Origin: Profundicola chukchiensis
GTDB taxonomy: Bacteria > Bacteroidota > Bacteroidia > Flavobacteriales > Weeksellaceae
NCBI RefSeq assembly: GCF_029664245.1
Contig: NZ_JANAIE010000010.1
Coordinates: 26,846-90,845, forward strand
DNA: 64,000 bases
Direction: 5' to 3'
Positions 37,312 through 46,126 of the stretch are shown here, piece after piece (the stretch's first letter is position 1; every line of letters begins with the position of its first letter). The position numbers and the translations under genes are program-made. The notes below the pieces were generated by a model. That model was not told where the DNA came from and did not search any database. It saw nothing but the letters and a program-made list of their open reading frames with translations.

Positions 37312-37319
37312 TATATTTG
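37312..37319 (+). promoter_or_regulatory. -7 element of the acetyltransferase-like gene
   Basis: TATATTTG, an exact -7 consensus, lies 14 bases before the ATG at 37334. A TTTG at 37283-37286 is 25 bases upstream, rather far for a -33. Confidence 0.5.
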
Positions 37320-37333
37320 CATAATATTTTTTC

Positions 37334-38455
37334 ATGTCTATAAAGGTAAAAGAAGTTAAGAATAAGAAGGATTTGTTGGAATTCATCAAATTTCCAATGA
37401 AACTTTACAAGGACAATCCATACTATGTCCCACCATTAATCCAAGAGGAAAAACAAGCCTTGGACCAAAGCCTGAATCCGGTATTTAACCATGCTATCGC
37501 TAAGTATTATTTAGCTTATAAGGATGGAAAAATAGCAGGTCGAATTGCTGCTATAATCAACTGGAAAGAGGTTAAGGAGCAGAATAAGGCCAAAGTTCGC
37601 TTTGGATGGTTTGACATGATCGATGACATAGAGGTTACAAGAGCTTTGCTAGAGAAAGTTTATGAACTTGGAAGAGAAAATAAACTAGAAAACGTTGAAG
37701 GCCCGGTCGGGTTCTCCAATTTAGATAAGGCAGGGTTGCTAACCAAAGGTTTCGATAAGATCCCTACCATGGTTACGCTATATAACTATGAATATTACGA
37801 AAAGCATTTACGTGAGCTAGGTTTCGAAATGGCGAGTGAATGGGTAGAATATGCACTTGAATTACCTGAAGTTTTACCTAAAAAAGTAATAAAGTTCTCT
37901 GGGTTAATCATGAAAAGATATGGTTTGAAACTTAAAAAGTTTAAAACTAAAGACGACTTAAGAGAAGTGGTTGATCCTATGTTTGCACTTTTGGATAAAA
38001 CCTATGGACACTTAAGTAGTTATGTGCCCATCCCTAAACAACAAATTGAGCATTATAAAGAGAAATATATCAACTTTATTAATCCAGATTTTGTTAGTTG
38101 TATTGAGGATTCAAAAGGTAATATGATTGCGTTTGCGATCACTATGCCGTCTTATTCTAAAGCTTTACAAAAAGCCAAAGGAAAATTATTTCCATTTGGT
38201 TGGTGGCATTTATTGCGAGCTTCTAAAAAGAATGATACAGCTGCATTTTACCTAATCGGTATAGATCCAGCTTATCAAGGAAAAGGAGTAACTGCCATTG
38301 TTTTCAAGGAAATGTTTCAAACCTTTAGTAAACATGGAATTAAATACCTGGAAACCAATCCTGAATTAGCTGAAAACAAGAGCATTCAAACCTTATGGAA
38401 GGATTATAATCCAGTCAATCACAAAAGAAGAATGAGCTTTAAAAAAGACTTATAA
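37334..38455 (+). CDS. GNAT-like acetyltransferase (YghO-type)
   Basis: A 373-residue protein that resembles the YghO-type group of GNAT-related proteins. The N-terminal part (PMKLYKDNPYYVPPLIQEEK near residues 21-40; AYKDGKIAGRIAAIIN near 57-72; FGWFDMIDD) is the first GNAT-like half. Residues 150-370 form a second half, with LIGIDPAYQGKGVTAIVF near 310-327 as the acetyl-CoA binding loop (QGKG) and LETNPELAENKSIQ near the end. The substrate is unknown. The large protein with two GNAT-like folds and the ETNPELAEN segment is typical of this group. Confidence 0.8.
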   Translation: MSIKVKEVKNKKDLLEFIKFPMKLYKDNPYYVPPLIQEEKQALDQSLNPVFNHAIAKYYLAYKDGKIAGRIAAIINWKEVKEQNKAKVRFGWFDMIDDIEVTRALLEKVYELGRENKLENVEGPVGFSNLDKAGLLTKGFDKIPTMVTLYNYEYYEKHLRELGFEMASEWVEYALELPEVLPKKVIKFSGLIMKRYGLKLKKFKTKDDLREVVDPMFALLDKTYGHLSSYVPIPKQQIEHYKEKYINFINPDFVSCIEDSKGNMIAFAITMPSYSKALQKAKGKLFPFGWWHLLRASKKNDTAAFYLIGIDPAYQGKGVTAIVFKEMFQTFSKHGIKYLETNPELAENKSIQTLWKDYNPVNHKRRMSFKKDL

Positions 38456-38459
38456 ATAA

Positions 38460-38888
38460 TTAGTTTTCAAATACTTCAAAACTATTATCATCATAGAACC
38501 AGACAATTTTAGTAATTGATCTGGTTTTTTTTGTGCTTTGAGAATCTACTTCATCAGCTTTTTCAGCAACAGGATTAACACCTGGAACACTAGAGTGGAG
38601 TGGAGGCTTTGATTCTTCTTCCTTTTCTTCCGCAAACAAAGGTTCAATCTTTCTATTTATCTGAGCTGACTCGATTTCAGTCATGGGCTTCTTAGCTAAT
38701 AAAAGATAATCCCACCTAAGCTCAGGAAACTCATCTTTAACTTTTATTAAAAAATCTAAACTAGGCTTATTCCTTCCAGAAAGAATATGCGAGATACTTG
38801 ATCGCTGAACTTCGATTCTATCTGCAAGTTCAGAAGCATTAATATTGTAAACTTCTAAAATTTCTTCGATTATATTCCTGTAATCCAT
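38460..38888 (-). CDS. XRE family helix-turn-helix regulator
   Basis: A 142-residue DNA-binding protein. Residues 6-62 form a Cro/C1-type HTH: NASELADRIEVQRSSISHIL is helix-turn-helix, followed by SGRNKPSLDFLIKV. Residues 70-115 form an acidic, Ser/Pro-rich linker. The C-terminus (SITKIVWFYDDNSFEVFEN) is a conserved cap seen in flavobacterial members of this family and may mediate dimerisation. The -7 element TATATTTG lies only four bases before the ATG, so the message may be leaderless. It is divergent from the M14 peptidase gene; palindromic sites in the shared gap suggest it could regulate itself and its neighbours. Confidence 0.88.
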   Translation of the reverse strand: MDYRNIIEEILEVYNINASELADRIEVQRSSISHILSGRNKPSLDFLIKVKDEFPELRWDYLLLAKKPMTEIESAQINRKIEPLFAEEKEEESKPPLHSSVPGVNPVAEKADEVDSQSTKKTRSITKIVWFYDDNSFEVFEN

Positions 38889-38892
38889 GTTA

Positions 38893-38900
38893 CAAATATA
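38893..38900 (-). promoter_or_regulatory. -7 element of the XRE regulator gene
   Basis: On the minus strand these bases read TATATTTG, ending four bases before the ATG at 38888. The predicted transcript start falls at or inside the start codon. The element overlaps an imperfect TTACA-N2-TGTAA-like site. Confidence 0.5.
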
Positions 38901-39102
38901 AAACTTATTTTAAAATTACTTTTAATAATCTCAATTCAAAACACTTAAAGTAAATCTAAACATTCTTTTTACATAAGAATACATAATACTCTCATTTTGA
39001 CATACTTGATGTTTGTGGTTTTACTTTCTATATTTTAATATAACATTAGCTGACTTCTTGTCATGCATTAAATGTATTCACAAATGAGTCTAAATTCACT
39101 TG

Positions 39103-39128
39103 TTTACAATTGTAATTACATTTGTAAA
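39103..39128. promoter_or_regulatory. tandem TTACA-N2-TGTAA sites over the M14 peptidase promoter
   Basis: TTACAATTGTAA (39104-39115) and TTACATTTGTAA (39116-39127) abut. The second contains the -7 element TACATTTG (39117-39124) for the plus-strand gene, so a protein bound here would cover the promoter. The first extends to a near copy of the palindrome at 37209. Confidence 0.4.
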
Positions 39129-39155
39129 TAGACAATAAAGATTTATCTTTAATTT

Positions 39156-40322
39156 ATGATTGACACAGTTTTGACTAACTACGAAAATTGGAAGGAGGAT
39201 TTACCTAACCGATATTTACCTGCAACCAGAGTTGAGGAATTAATTTTTAAAAATTCATATTCTTTTGAAGTCATTGGAAGTTCGTTTGAAGATCGTCCTA
39301 TTTATAAATTGAATATAGGGAAGGGTAAAACCAAAATTCTGCTTTGGTCTCAAATGCACGGTAATGAATCTACAGCTACACGTGCTATGTTTGATATCTG
39401 GAAGTTATTACATGAAGATGAAACATTATATAATATTATTGAGCAACAACTAGAAATTCACTTTATTCCACAACTTAACCCAGATGGAGCGGAAAAGTAT
39501 ACGCGAAGAAATGCAGCTAATATCGATATAAACAGAGACTTTGTTGAATCTCAATCTCCTGAAATGCGTACTCTCAAAGAACTAGTTGTGAAATGGGATT
39601 ATGATTTTCTATTCAATTTACATGATCAAAGAACTATATTTCATCCAAAAAACTCGAATCATCCAGCGAGTTTATCGTTTTTAGCGCCTGTAACGGATAG
39701 CACTGGCGCTATATCAACCAGTCAAAGAAAGGCAATTCAGCTAATCTCTTGTATTATTGAAGGGTTACAAGATTTCTTACCACATCAAATGGCTAGATTC
39801 AGTGATGAGTTTTACCCAAAAGCAACTGGAGATAATTTTCAGAAACTAGGATATCCAACCATCTTGATTGAATGTGGTCATTTCCCAAATGATTACAAGA
39901 GAGTTCAAACTCGTAGGTTTACCAGTTTTGCGATACTCAAAGCTTTTGAGGCAATTATTAAACAACAACATTTAATAGACAAGTCAGACTATTATTATAA
40001 CACACCGATGAATTCCCAAAAAGCATTGGATATAATTTATAGAGATGTAAAAATTGAAAATGCTAAACACAGTTCCAAAGTTGATATCGGAATCTTGTAT
40101 CGAGAAGTATTAGAAAACGAAGAAGAAATTTCGTTCAAAGCAGAAATCGTTGAAGTCGGAGATTTATCAGATTATTTTGGACATGACGAATATCATGCTG
40201 AGAATCGCGTATTTAAATCTGAATCGAATATTTATCCAGAAATCGGAAACTCAGCAGATTTCCAAATTGGGGAATGGAATGTGGTAAATGGTGCAAAAAC
40301 CACATCATGGAGTACAAGATGA
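39156..40322 (+). CDS. M14 family zinc carboxypeptidase-like protein
   Basis: A 388-residue cytosolic M14 metallopeptidase; no signal peptide is seen. The zinc site is His68 and Glu71 (SQMHGNESTATRA) with His156 (FLFNLHDQRT). IPQLNPDGAEKYTRRNAANIDINRDF near residues 104-129 is the substrate-binding arginine region, and Glu239 in TILIECGHFPN fits the catalytic glutamate. The C-terminal 110 residues form an extra domain. Members act on peptides or amide-linked amino acids. It is divergent from the XRE regulator gene and has its own -7 element. Confidence 0.88.
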   Translation: MIDTVLTNYENWKEDLPNRYLPATRVEELIFKNSYSFEVIGSSFEDRPIYKLNIGKGKTKILLWSQMHGNESTATRAMFDIWKLLHEDETLYNIIEQQLEIHFIPQLNPDGAEKYTRRNAANIDINRDFVESQSPEMRTLKELVVKWDYDFLFNLHDQRTIFHPKNSNHPASLSFLAPVTDSTGAISTSQRKAIQLISCIIEGLQDFLPHQMARFSDEFYPKATGDNFQKLGYPTILIECGHFPNDYKRVQTRRFTSFAILKAFEAIIKQQHLIDKSDYYYNTPMNSQKALDIIYRDVKIENAKHSSKVDIGILYREVLENEEEISFKAEIVEVGDLSDYFGHDEYHAENRVFKSESNIYPEIGNSADFQIGEWNVVNGAKTTSWSTR

Positions 40323-40496
40323 TGGTTTATATATAAGGATGGTAATAATTACTATTTCAGAAAACGAAATTTAACATAATATAAATTATAGGGTTATTTT
40401 CTAATATTCAGATTTAATGCATTCCACTTGAAATTAAGACTTTAACCATATAATTCAAGTTTTGAAACATATTATTATAAATCTATTTACTTTAGA

Positions 40497-40504
40497 TATA
40501 TTTG
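40497..40504 (+). promoter_or_regulatory. -7 element of the L-serine dehydratase gene
   Basis: TATATTTG lies 22 bases before the ATG at 40527. A -33 TTTG is not at a usual distance. Confidence 0.45.
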
Positions 40505-40526
40505 CTACACACTAGATTTATGATGT

Positions 40527-41945
40527 ATGAAACATATCAGCATTTTCGATATGCTTAAAATCGGCGTTGGTCCATCAAGTTCACATACCTTGGGACCTTG
40601 GCGCGCTGCACAAGAATTTATTCAAGAACTTAAAGATGAGGATTTATTTGATAAAGTTTCTGGATTAGAAATTCATTTATATGGTTCTCTTTCTTTAACG
40701 GGAATTGGCCACGCTACCGATAAAGCGGTTATGCTTGGTTTATCTGGCTATGATCCAGTAACGATTCCTATCGAAGAAATTGAAAATAGTATTGAACAAA
40801 TCAAAACCAATAAGTCTGTTTTCTTAAACCAAGAAAGAGAAATCCCATTCGAATGGTCTGATATTCATTTTGATAGAGAATTTTTACCATATCATGCCAA
40901 TGGAATGAAATTTTTCGCAAAACATGATTCAGGAGTTTATGAATCAACATTTTACTCTATTGGTGGTGGATTTATTACTAAAGAAGAAACTTCAGAAACA
41001 GTAGATTTATCTGATAATAAAGATTTCCCATATCCCACAGATAATGCAGCTCAATTACTGCAACATTGTAAAGATCAAGGACTTTCTATCCCAGAATTAG
41101 TTATGCAAAATGAGCTAACCGTTCGTTATGCAGAACAAATCGATAGCGATTTAAAAGAAATTTGGAAGGTAATGTTGGAGTCTATATATATAGGTTGTCA
41201 TTCTGAAGGATTTTTACCGGGTGGTTTAAATGTTAGAAGACGTGCTTTTGATATGTATTCCAAGTTGGTTACTGAGGAAGCAAAATATGAAACGCCTCAA
41301 GAATGGGTTGCCAGCATTCGAAATACGAAAATGACCTATCGTCAAATTTTTAAATGGGTTTCAACTTATGCCATTGCAGTTAATGAAGTAAATGCTGCCT
41401 TAGGAAGAGTTGTAACAGCTCCAACCAACGGTTCTGCGGGTGTAATTCCGGCTGTACTCCTATTCTATTTAACGGTAGAAAATCACAAAGCAGCCTTCCC
41501 AAGAATTAAACGTTTCTTGTTAACAGCAGGAGTTGTTGGAAGTATTTTCAAAAGAAATGCAACGATTTCAGCAGCTATGGGTGGTTGTCAAGCAGAAATT
41601 GGTGTTTCTTCGGCGATGGCAGCAGCAGCTCTTTGTGATTTAAGAGGTGGAACACCAGCTCAATGCTTAAACGCAGCTGAAATTGCAATGGAACATCATT
41701 TAGGTTTAACTTGTGATCCGATTGCCGGTTTAGTTCAAATTCCATGTATTGAAAGAAATTCTATGGGAGCGATTAAAGCCATTAATGCAGCTGAATTAGC
41801 ACTAGATCACGATGAAGAATATGTTAAAGTCAGCTTAGATAACGTGATTGAAACCATGTGGGAAACGGCTAAAGACATGAATACCAAGTATAAAGAAACC
41901 TCAGAAGGCGGTTTGGCAGTGAGTGTTAAAATGGCTGATTGTTAA
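40527..41945 (+). CDS. sdaA: L-serine ammonia-lyase (single chain, Fe-S type)
   Basis: A 472-residue iron-sulfur L-serine dehydratase that makes pyruvate and ammonia from serine. The beta domain (residues 1-165, [20 protein letters not shown]) is fused to the alpha domain (about 185-470). Cysteines in [29 protein letters not shown] and IGCHSEG include the ligands of the [4Fe-4S] cluster. Length and fusion match the E. coli-type enzyme and not the split Bacillus type. It is monocistronic, with its own promoter and a terminator before mtaB. Confidence 0.95.
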   Translation: MKHISIFDMLKIGVGPSSSHTLGPWRAAQEFIQELKDEDLFDKVSGLEIHLYGSLSLTGIGHATDKAVMLGLSGYDPVTIPIEEIENSIEQIKTNKSVFLNQEREIPFEWSDIHFDREFLPYHANGMKFFAKHDSGVYESTFYSIGGGFITKEETSETVDLSDNKDFPYPTDNAAQLLQHCKDQGLSIPELVMQNELTVRYAEQIDSDLKEIWKVMLESIYIGCHSEGFLPGGLNVRRRAFDMYSKLVTEEAKYETPQEWVASIRNTKMTYRQIFKWVSTYAIAVNEVNAALGRVVTAPTNGSAGVIPAVLLFYLTVENHKAAFPRIKRFLLTAGVVGSIFKRNATISAAMGGCQAEIGVSSAMAAAALCDLRGGTPAQCLNAAEIAMEHHLGLTCDPIAGLVQIPCIERNSMGAIKAINAAELALDHDEEYVKVSLDNVIETMWETAKDMNTKYKETSEGGLAVSVKMADC

Positions 41946-41974
41946 GTAATTAAATAATATACATTATAAAATTT

Positions 41975-42010
41975 AAGCTCTAGAACAATAATTTTCTAGG
42001 GCTTTTTTAT
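41975..42010 (+). terminator. terminator after the L-serine dehydratase gene
   Basis: AAGCTCTAGAA (41975-41985) pairs with TTCTAGGGCTT (41994-42004) with one mismatch, followed by a T run. Confidence 0.8.
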
Positions 42011-42057
42011 TTGTATAAAATTAATTTTAAGCATTTTAATTAAAATCTAAATCTTCG

Positions 42058-42065
42058 TATCTTTG
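42058..42065 (+). promoter_or_regulatory. -7 element of mtaB
   Basis: TATCTTTG lies only four bases before the mtaB ATG at 42070, so the transcript should start at or next to the start codon and may be leaderless. The XRE regulator gene has the same four-base spacing. Confidence 0.5.
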
Positions 42066-42069
42066 CCGA

Positions 42070-43389
42070 ATGCAAAAAAGCGCAGCATTTTACACTTTAG
42101 GATGTAAATTAAATTTCTCGGAAACCTCTACCATCGCTCGAAATCTAGTTCAGGGCGGGTATCAGACGGTGGAATTTGATCAGAAGGCAGATGTTTATGT
42201 TATCAACACTTGTTCGGTGACACAAAACGCTGATAACGAATGTAAACGTATTGTCAAGAAGGCCTTGAAAGCAAATCCAGAAGGTTTTGTTGTCGTGGTA
42301 GGTTGTTATGCACAATTGAAACCAGAAGAAATCGCTGAACTACCTGGCGTTGATTTGGTTTTAGGTGCAAAAGAGAAATTTAATATTGTTTCTTTTTTAT
42401 CTAGCTTAGATAAAGCAGATCAAGCGCAGGTGCATTCTTGTGAAATCGAGGAAGCTGATTTCTACGAAAGCGCCTACTCTATTGGTGATAGAACCCGAGC
42501 CTTCTTAAAAGTTCAAGATGGTTGTGACTATGTTTGTACTTATTGTACAATTCCTTTAGCTAGAGGGATTTCACGTTCAGATTCTGTTGAGAATATTTTA
42601 AATAAAGCTCAAGAAATTTCAGATCAAGGAATTCAAGAAATTGTATTAACGGGTGTGAATATCGGCGATTACGGTAAAGGCGAGTTCGGTAATAAAAAAC
42701 ACGAAAACACTTTTATGGAGTTATGCGAAAGATTGGACGCAGAAACTTCGGTTCATCGATTGAGAATTTCTTCTATTGAACCTAATTTATTGAAGAATGA
42801 ACTCATCGACTTCACTTCTACCAGCCAAAGATTTGTTCCACACTTCCATATTCCATTACAATCTGGTAGCGATAACATTTTGAAGAAAATGAAGCGTCGT
42901 TATTTAACGGGATTATATAAAGAGCGTGTTGCTAGAATCAAAGAAGTGATGCCACATGCTTGTATTGGTGTGGATGTAATTGTAGGTTTTCCAGGTGAAA
43001 CTCACGAAGAATTCCTTAAAACTTACAACTTCCTAAACGAGCTGGATATTAGCTATTTACATGTATTTACTTATTCAGAACGTGACGACACCGAAGCGAT
43101 TCATTTTGATGGTGTTGTGCCCATGAGTGAGCGTAAAAAGAGAAATAAAATGCTTAGGATTTTATCTGAAAAGAAAAGAATGGCATTCTATAAATCTCAA
43201 TTAGGTTCTACACGAAAAGTGGTATGGGAATCAGATAATAAAAACGGAATGATGCATGGTTTCACAGAGAACTATGTGAAAGTTCAAACTCCATATGATG
43301 AATCTTTAATCAATCAATTGATGGAGGTTGAATTGGTGATGTTAAATCCAGATGGAATTGTAGACGTTCAATTATTGCAACCTGCATGA
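42070..43389 (+). CDS. mtaB: tRNA t6A37 methylthiotransferase
   Basis: A radical SAM enzyme, 439 residues, that adds a methylthio group to t6A at position 37 of tRNAs reading ANN codons. The N-terminal domain binds one [4Fe-4S] cluster (Cys in TLGCKLN, NTCSVTQNAD and GCYAQLKP). The radical SAM cluster is in DGCDYVCTYCTIPLARG near residues 149-165, followed by EIVLTGVNIGDYG. A TRAM-like domain ends the protein (about 370-439). The C-terminal TGA overlaps the ATG of the next gene by four bases. YqeV (MtaB) and MiaB are close; the TLGCKLNFSE start favours MtaB. Confidence 0.93.
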   Translation: MQKSAAFYTLGCKLNFSETSTIARNLVQGGYQTVEFDQKADVYVINTCSVTQNADNECKRIVKKALKANPEGFVVVVGCYAQLKPEEIAELPGVDLVLGAKEKFNIVSFLSSLDKADQAQVHSCEIEEADFYESAYSIGDRTRAFLKVQDGCDYVCTYCTIPLARGISRSDSVENILNKAQEISDQGIQEIVLTGVNIGDYGKGEFGNKKHENTFMELCERLDAETSVHRLRISSIEPNLLKNELIDFTSTSQRFVPHFHIPLQSGSDNILKKMKRRYLTGLYKERVARIKEVMPHACIGVDVIVGFPGETHEEFLKTYNFLNELDISYLHVFTYSERDDTEAIHFDGVVPMSERKKRNKMLRILSEKKRMAFYKSQLGSTRKVVWESDNKNGMMHGFTENYVKVQTPYDESLINQLMEVELVMLNPDGIVDVQLLQPA

Positions 43390-44039
43390 AAATTTACTTC
43401 TTCAGTGGATTAGGTGCAAATCAAAGAGCTTTTAAAAACTTAAAAATCTCAAAGGATTTTGAGCCTGTATTCATTGAATGGAATTTACCCGAGCGCGGAG
43501 AATCACTAGATCATTATGTTCAAAGATTTGCAGATGAAATAAATGTAAACGAGGATTTTGCCCTTGTTGGGTTATCTTTTGGAGGAATCATCGTTCAGGA
43601 ATTAAATAAATATGTAAATCCTGAAAAGACCATTTTAATATCTTCTGTACAAAATCGAAAACAGATGCCCAAGTACATGAAGCTATCTTCTAGAACTGCT
43701 GCCCATAGAGCCATTCCTATGCGGTTTTTCACTTCTGATAAGCTAATTTCTTATGCATTTTTCAGAAAATTATATAACCCAAAAATGCCAGGCTTAGATG
43801 AATTCTTTACCTATAAAGATCCTTATTATTTAAGATGGTCTATCGATAAAATTGTAAATTGGCGTCCATCTGTAGAGAAAATTAATGGTTTATATCAAAT
43901 GCATGGAACTAAAGACATTGTGTTTCCACATAAATATTTGATGAACGAAGCCGATTTGATTCAAAATGGAACTCATATTATGGTTTTGCAGAAACCTAAA
44001 GAAGTAACTACATTGCTACACCAATATCTCAATAAATGA
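43386..44039 (+). CDS. alpha/beta hydrolase
   Basis: A 217-residue cytosolic hydrolase-fold protein. It has the opening IYFFSGLGANQRAFKNL with an oxyanion-hole-like Gly loop. The nucleophile elbow is GLSFGGIIVQEL near residues 60-71 with Ser62, and the other triad members are likely Asp in MHGTKDIVF near 176-184 and His in NGTHIMVLQ near 195-203. It starts inside the mtaB stop (ATGA) and overlaps the next gene in the same way, so it is translationally coupled to both. The substrate is unknown; the fold alone does not say more. Confidence 0.82.
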   Translation: MKIYFFSGLGANQRAFKNLKISKDFEPVFIEWNLPERGESLDHYVQRFADEINVNEDFALVGLSFGGIIVQELNKYVNPEKTILISSVQNRKQMPKYMKLSSRTAAHRAIPMRFFTSDKLISYAFFRKLYNPKMPGLDEFFTYKDPYYLRWSIDKIVNWRPSVEKINGLYQMHGTKDIVFPHKYLMNEADLIQNGTHIMVLQKPKEVTTLLHQYLNK

Positions 44040-45964
44040 AAATTTTACTTTACTTTTTAATCTTCGGATGCGCCAATATCCTTTTGGCTCAGTCGCCCGA
44101 AGTTATCGCCAATATAGAATCTAAAGGTCATAGACTCTCTCCTACTCAATTGCATGACAGAATGCAATCACCTGAATTAATAGATGTTACATCCTATGAC
44201 TTAAACTTTATATTTGATTCCTCCTTGGATAATTTTACTGGAATTTCTAAAGTAAATTTCATTATGCTAGAGGAAACAAATCAGGTGAGCCTTGATGCTC
44301 AGAGTAATTTAAACATCGAAAGTGCTTTACAAGATGGAGACATTCCTCTTTCTTTTACTCGAACATCGAATGGGATTAATGTTCAACTCAATGAAACTAA
44401 ATCGATAGGAGATCTTGTTGAACTAAGTATAACTTATCAAGCGAATATTTCAAATTCAATTGCCTTAACGAAAGAATTTCATGACGGAGTTCCGATTGTT
44501 TCATCTTTGAGTGAGCCTTTCTACGCCTCTACTTGGTGGGTAGGTATTGATAATTTAAAAGACAAAGCAGATGTGGTAGATATTAAGGTTACGCATCCTG
44601 CTGCTTACAAAGTTGGTTCCAATGGACTTTTAATTTCTGAAGAAAATTTAGGAAATGGCCTTAAAACCACACATTGGAGAACTGAATATCCTATTCCGGC
44701 TTATTTAGTAAGTATTGCCATGTCTAATTATGTTGAATATAATAACACGGCAAATGTTAGCGGAACAACAGTTCCTATTATTAATTATGTTTATCCGGAG
44801 CAATTAACGTCCGAAGTTCAAACTCAATTGGATGCTGTTCCTTATTATGTAGAGTTTTTCTCGGATTTAGTCGGTGATTATCCATATAAGAACGAAAAAT
44901 ATGGTCACGCTCAGTGGAATTGGGGTGGCGGAATGGAACATTCTACCATGTCTTCTCAAATCCATTTTGAAACCTCATTAACAGCCCACGAATTGGCACA
45001 TCAGTGGTTTGGTAACAAAGTAACTTGTGGAACTTGGTCGGATGTGTGGTTAAATGAAGGTTTTGCAGTTTATTTAGAAGGCTTACTAAGACGTCAGTTG
45101 TATGGAGAAGAATTCTTCTATCAATGGAAGCTAAGTAGAAATAATTTTGTGATGTCACAAGATGATGGATCTGTCTATATACCACCTGCTCAAGCTGTTT
45201 CAGACAACAGAATTTTCAATTCTAGATTGAGTTATTACAAAGGCGCTATGGTAGTTCACATGCTTAGATTTAAATTGGGCGATGAGGATTTTTATCAAGC
45301 ACTTCAAAATTATTTAAACGATCCTTTATTGGCCTATGGATTTGCAACCACGCCAGATCTACAAAATCATATGGAAGCTCAAAGCGGATTGGATTTAAAT
45401 GAGTTTTTTGCAGATTGGGTTTATGGAGAAGGTTTTCCGTATATGTCTGTAGAAATGGATTATGACCAAAATAATCATACAGCAGCCTTAACAATTTCTC
45501 AAATTCCAAGTCACGAATCTGTAGATTTCTTTGAAACAGAAATTGAAATTGAATTGATTTCTAGCGATGGTTCTTCAGAAATTAGAAGGTTAAACCTGAC
45601 TCAAAATGATCAAGTATTTTATTTAGAGGATTTACCTGTTAATTTTTCAAGCTATGAGTTAAATCCCAATCAAGATATTCTTACCTATGTTTATAACGCA
45701 ACTTTGAACACTACGGATATCACTCCAAATGAGGCGTTAGAGCTTCAACTCTACCCTAATCCTGTGGTTTCACAATTACATTTATTAGCTCCGGAAGTGA
45801 TTCAAGAAATTCAAATTTTAGACGCAAGTGCTAGGTTGGTTTTAAATAAGCAAATCAACGATAGAGAGGCTGATATCTATGTTCAGAGTCTGGCACCAGG
45901 GACTTATTTTATTGAAGTTAGTTATACGGATAGAAAAGAAACGAAGAAATTCATTAAAAAGTAA
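44036..45964 (+). CDS. secreted M1 aminopeptidase with T9SS type A sorting domain
   Basis: A 642-residue exported protein. The signal peptide is MKILLYFLIFGCANILLAQS. The N-terminal beta domain (about 20-220) is followed by the M1 zinc site: His318, Glu319 and His322 in HELAHQWFGNK and Glu341 in SDVWLNEGFAVY. GGGMEHSTMSSQ near residues 302-313 is the exopeptidase (GxMEN-like) motif. The C-terminal 70 residues (LQLYPNPVVSQLHLLAP through FIEVSY) form a type A T9SS sorting signal, so it should be secreted or attached to the cell surface, where it trims peptides. It overlaps the hydrolase gene by ATGA and shares its message with mtaB. Confidence 0.93.
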   Translation: MKILLYFLIFGCANILLAQSPEVIANIESKGHRLSPTQLHDRMQSPELIDVTSYDLNFIFDSSLDNFTGISKVNFIMLEETNQVSLDAQSNLNIESALQDGDIPLSFTRTSNGINVQLNETKSIGDLVELSITYQANISNSIALTKEFHDGVPIVSSLSEPFYASTWWVGIDNLKDKADVVDIKVTHPAAYKVGSNGLLISEENLGNGLKTTHWRTEYPIPAYLVSIAMSNYVEYNNTANVSGTTVPIINYVYPEQLTSEVQTQLDAVPYYVEFFSDLVGDYPYKNEKYGHAQWNWGGGMEHSTMSSQIHFETSLTAHELAHQWFGNKVTCGTWSDVWLNEGFAVYLEGLLRRQLYGEEFFYQWKLSRNNFVMSQDDGSVYIPPAQAVSDNRIFNSRLSYYKGAMVVHMLRFKLGDEDFYQALQNYLNDPLLAYGFATTPDLQNHMEAQSGLDLNEFFADWVYGEGFPYMSVEMDYDQNNHTAALTISQIPSHESVDFFETEIEIELISSDGSSEIRRLNLTQNDQVFYLEDLPVNFSSYELNPNQDILTYVYNATLNTTDITPNEALELQLYPNPVVSQLHLLAPEVIQEIQILDASARLVLNKQINDREADIYVQSLAPGTYFIEVSYTDRKETKKFIKK

Positions 45965-46091
45965 CACGATTTTAAGGCTAGTGAATCTACACAGGCCCTA
46001 ATTTTTTATTAGTTATAGGCTTTTGAGATATTAAGTCTGAGTATCCTTAATAAGTTTTTGCATTTAATTACCGAAATTGCCTTAAATAACT

Positions 46092-46099
46092 TATTTTTG
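46092..46099 (+). promoter_or_regulatory. -7 element of dnaN
   Basis: TATTTTTG lies 27 bases before the dnaN ATG. Candidate -33 TTGs sit at awkward spacings. Confidence 0.45.
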
Positions 46100-46126
46100 T
46101 TTTTACATCAAATAGAAAAATAATTC

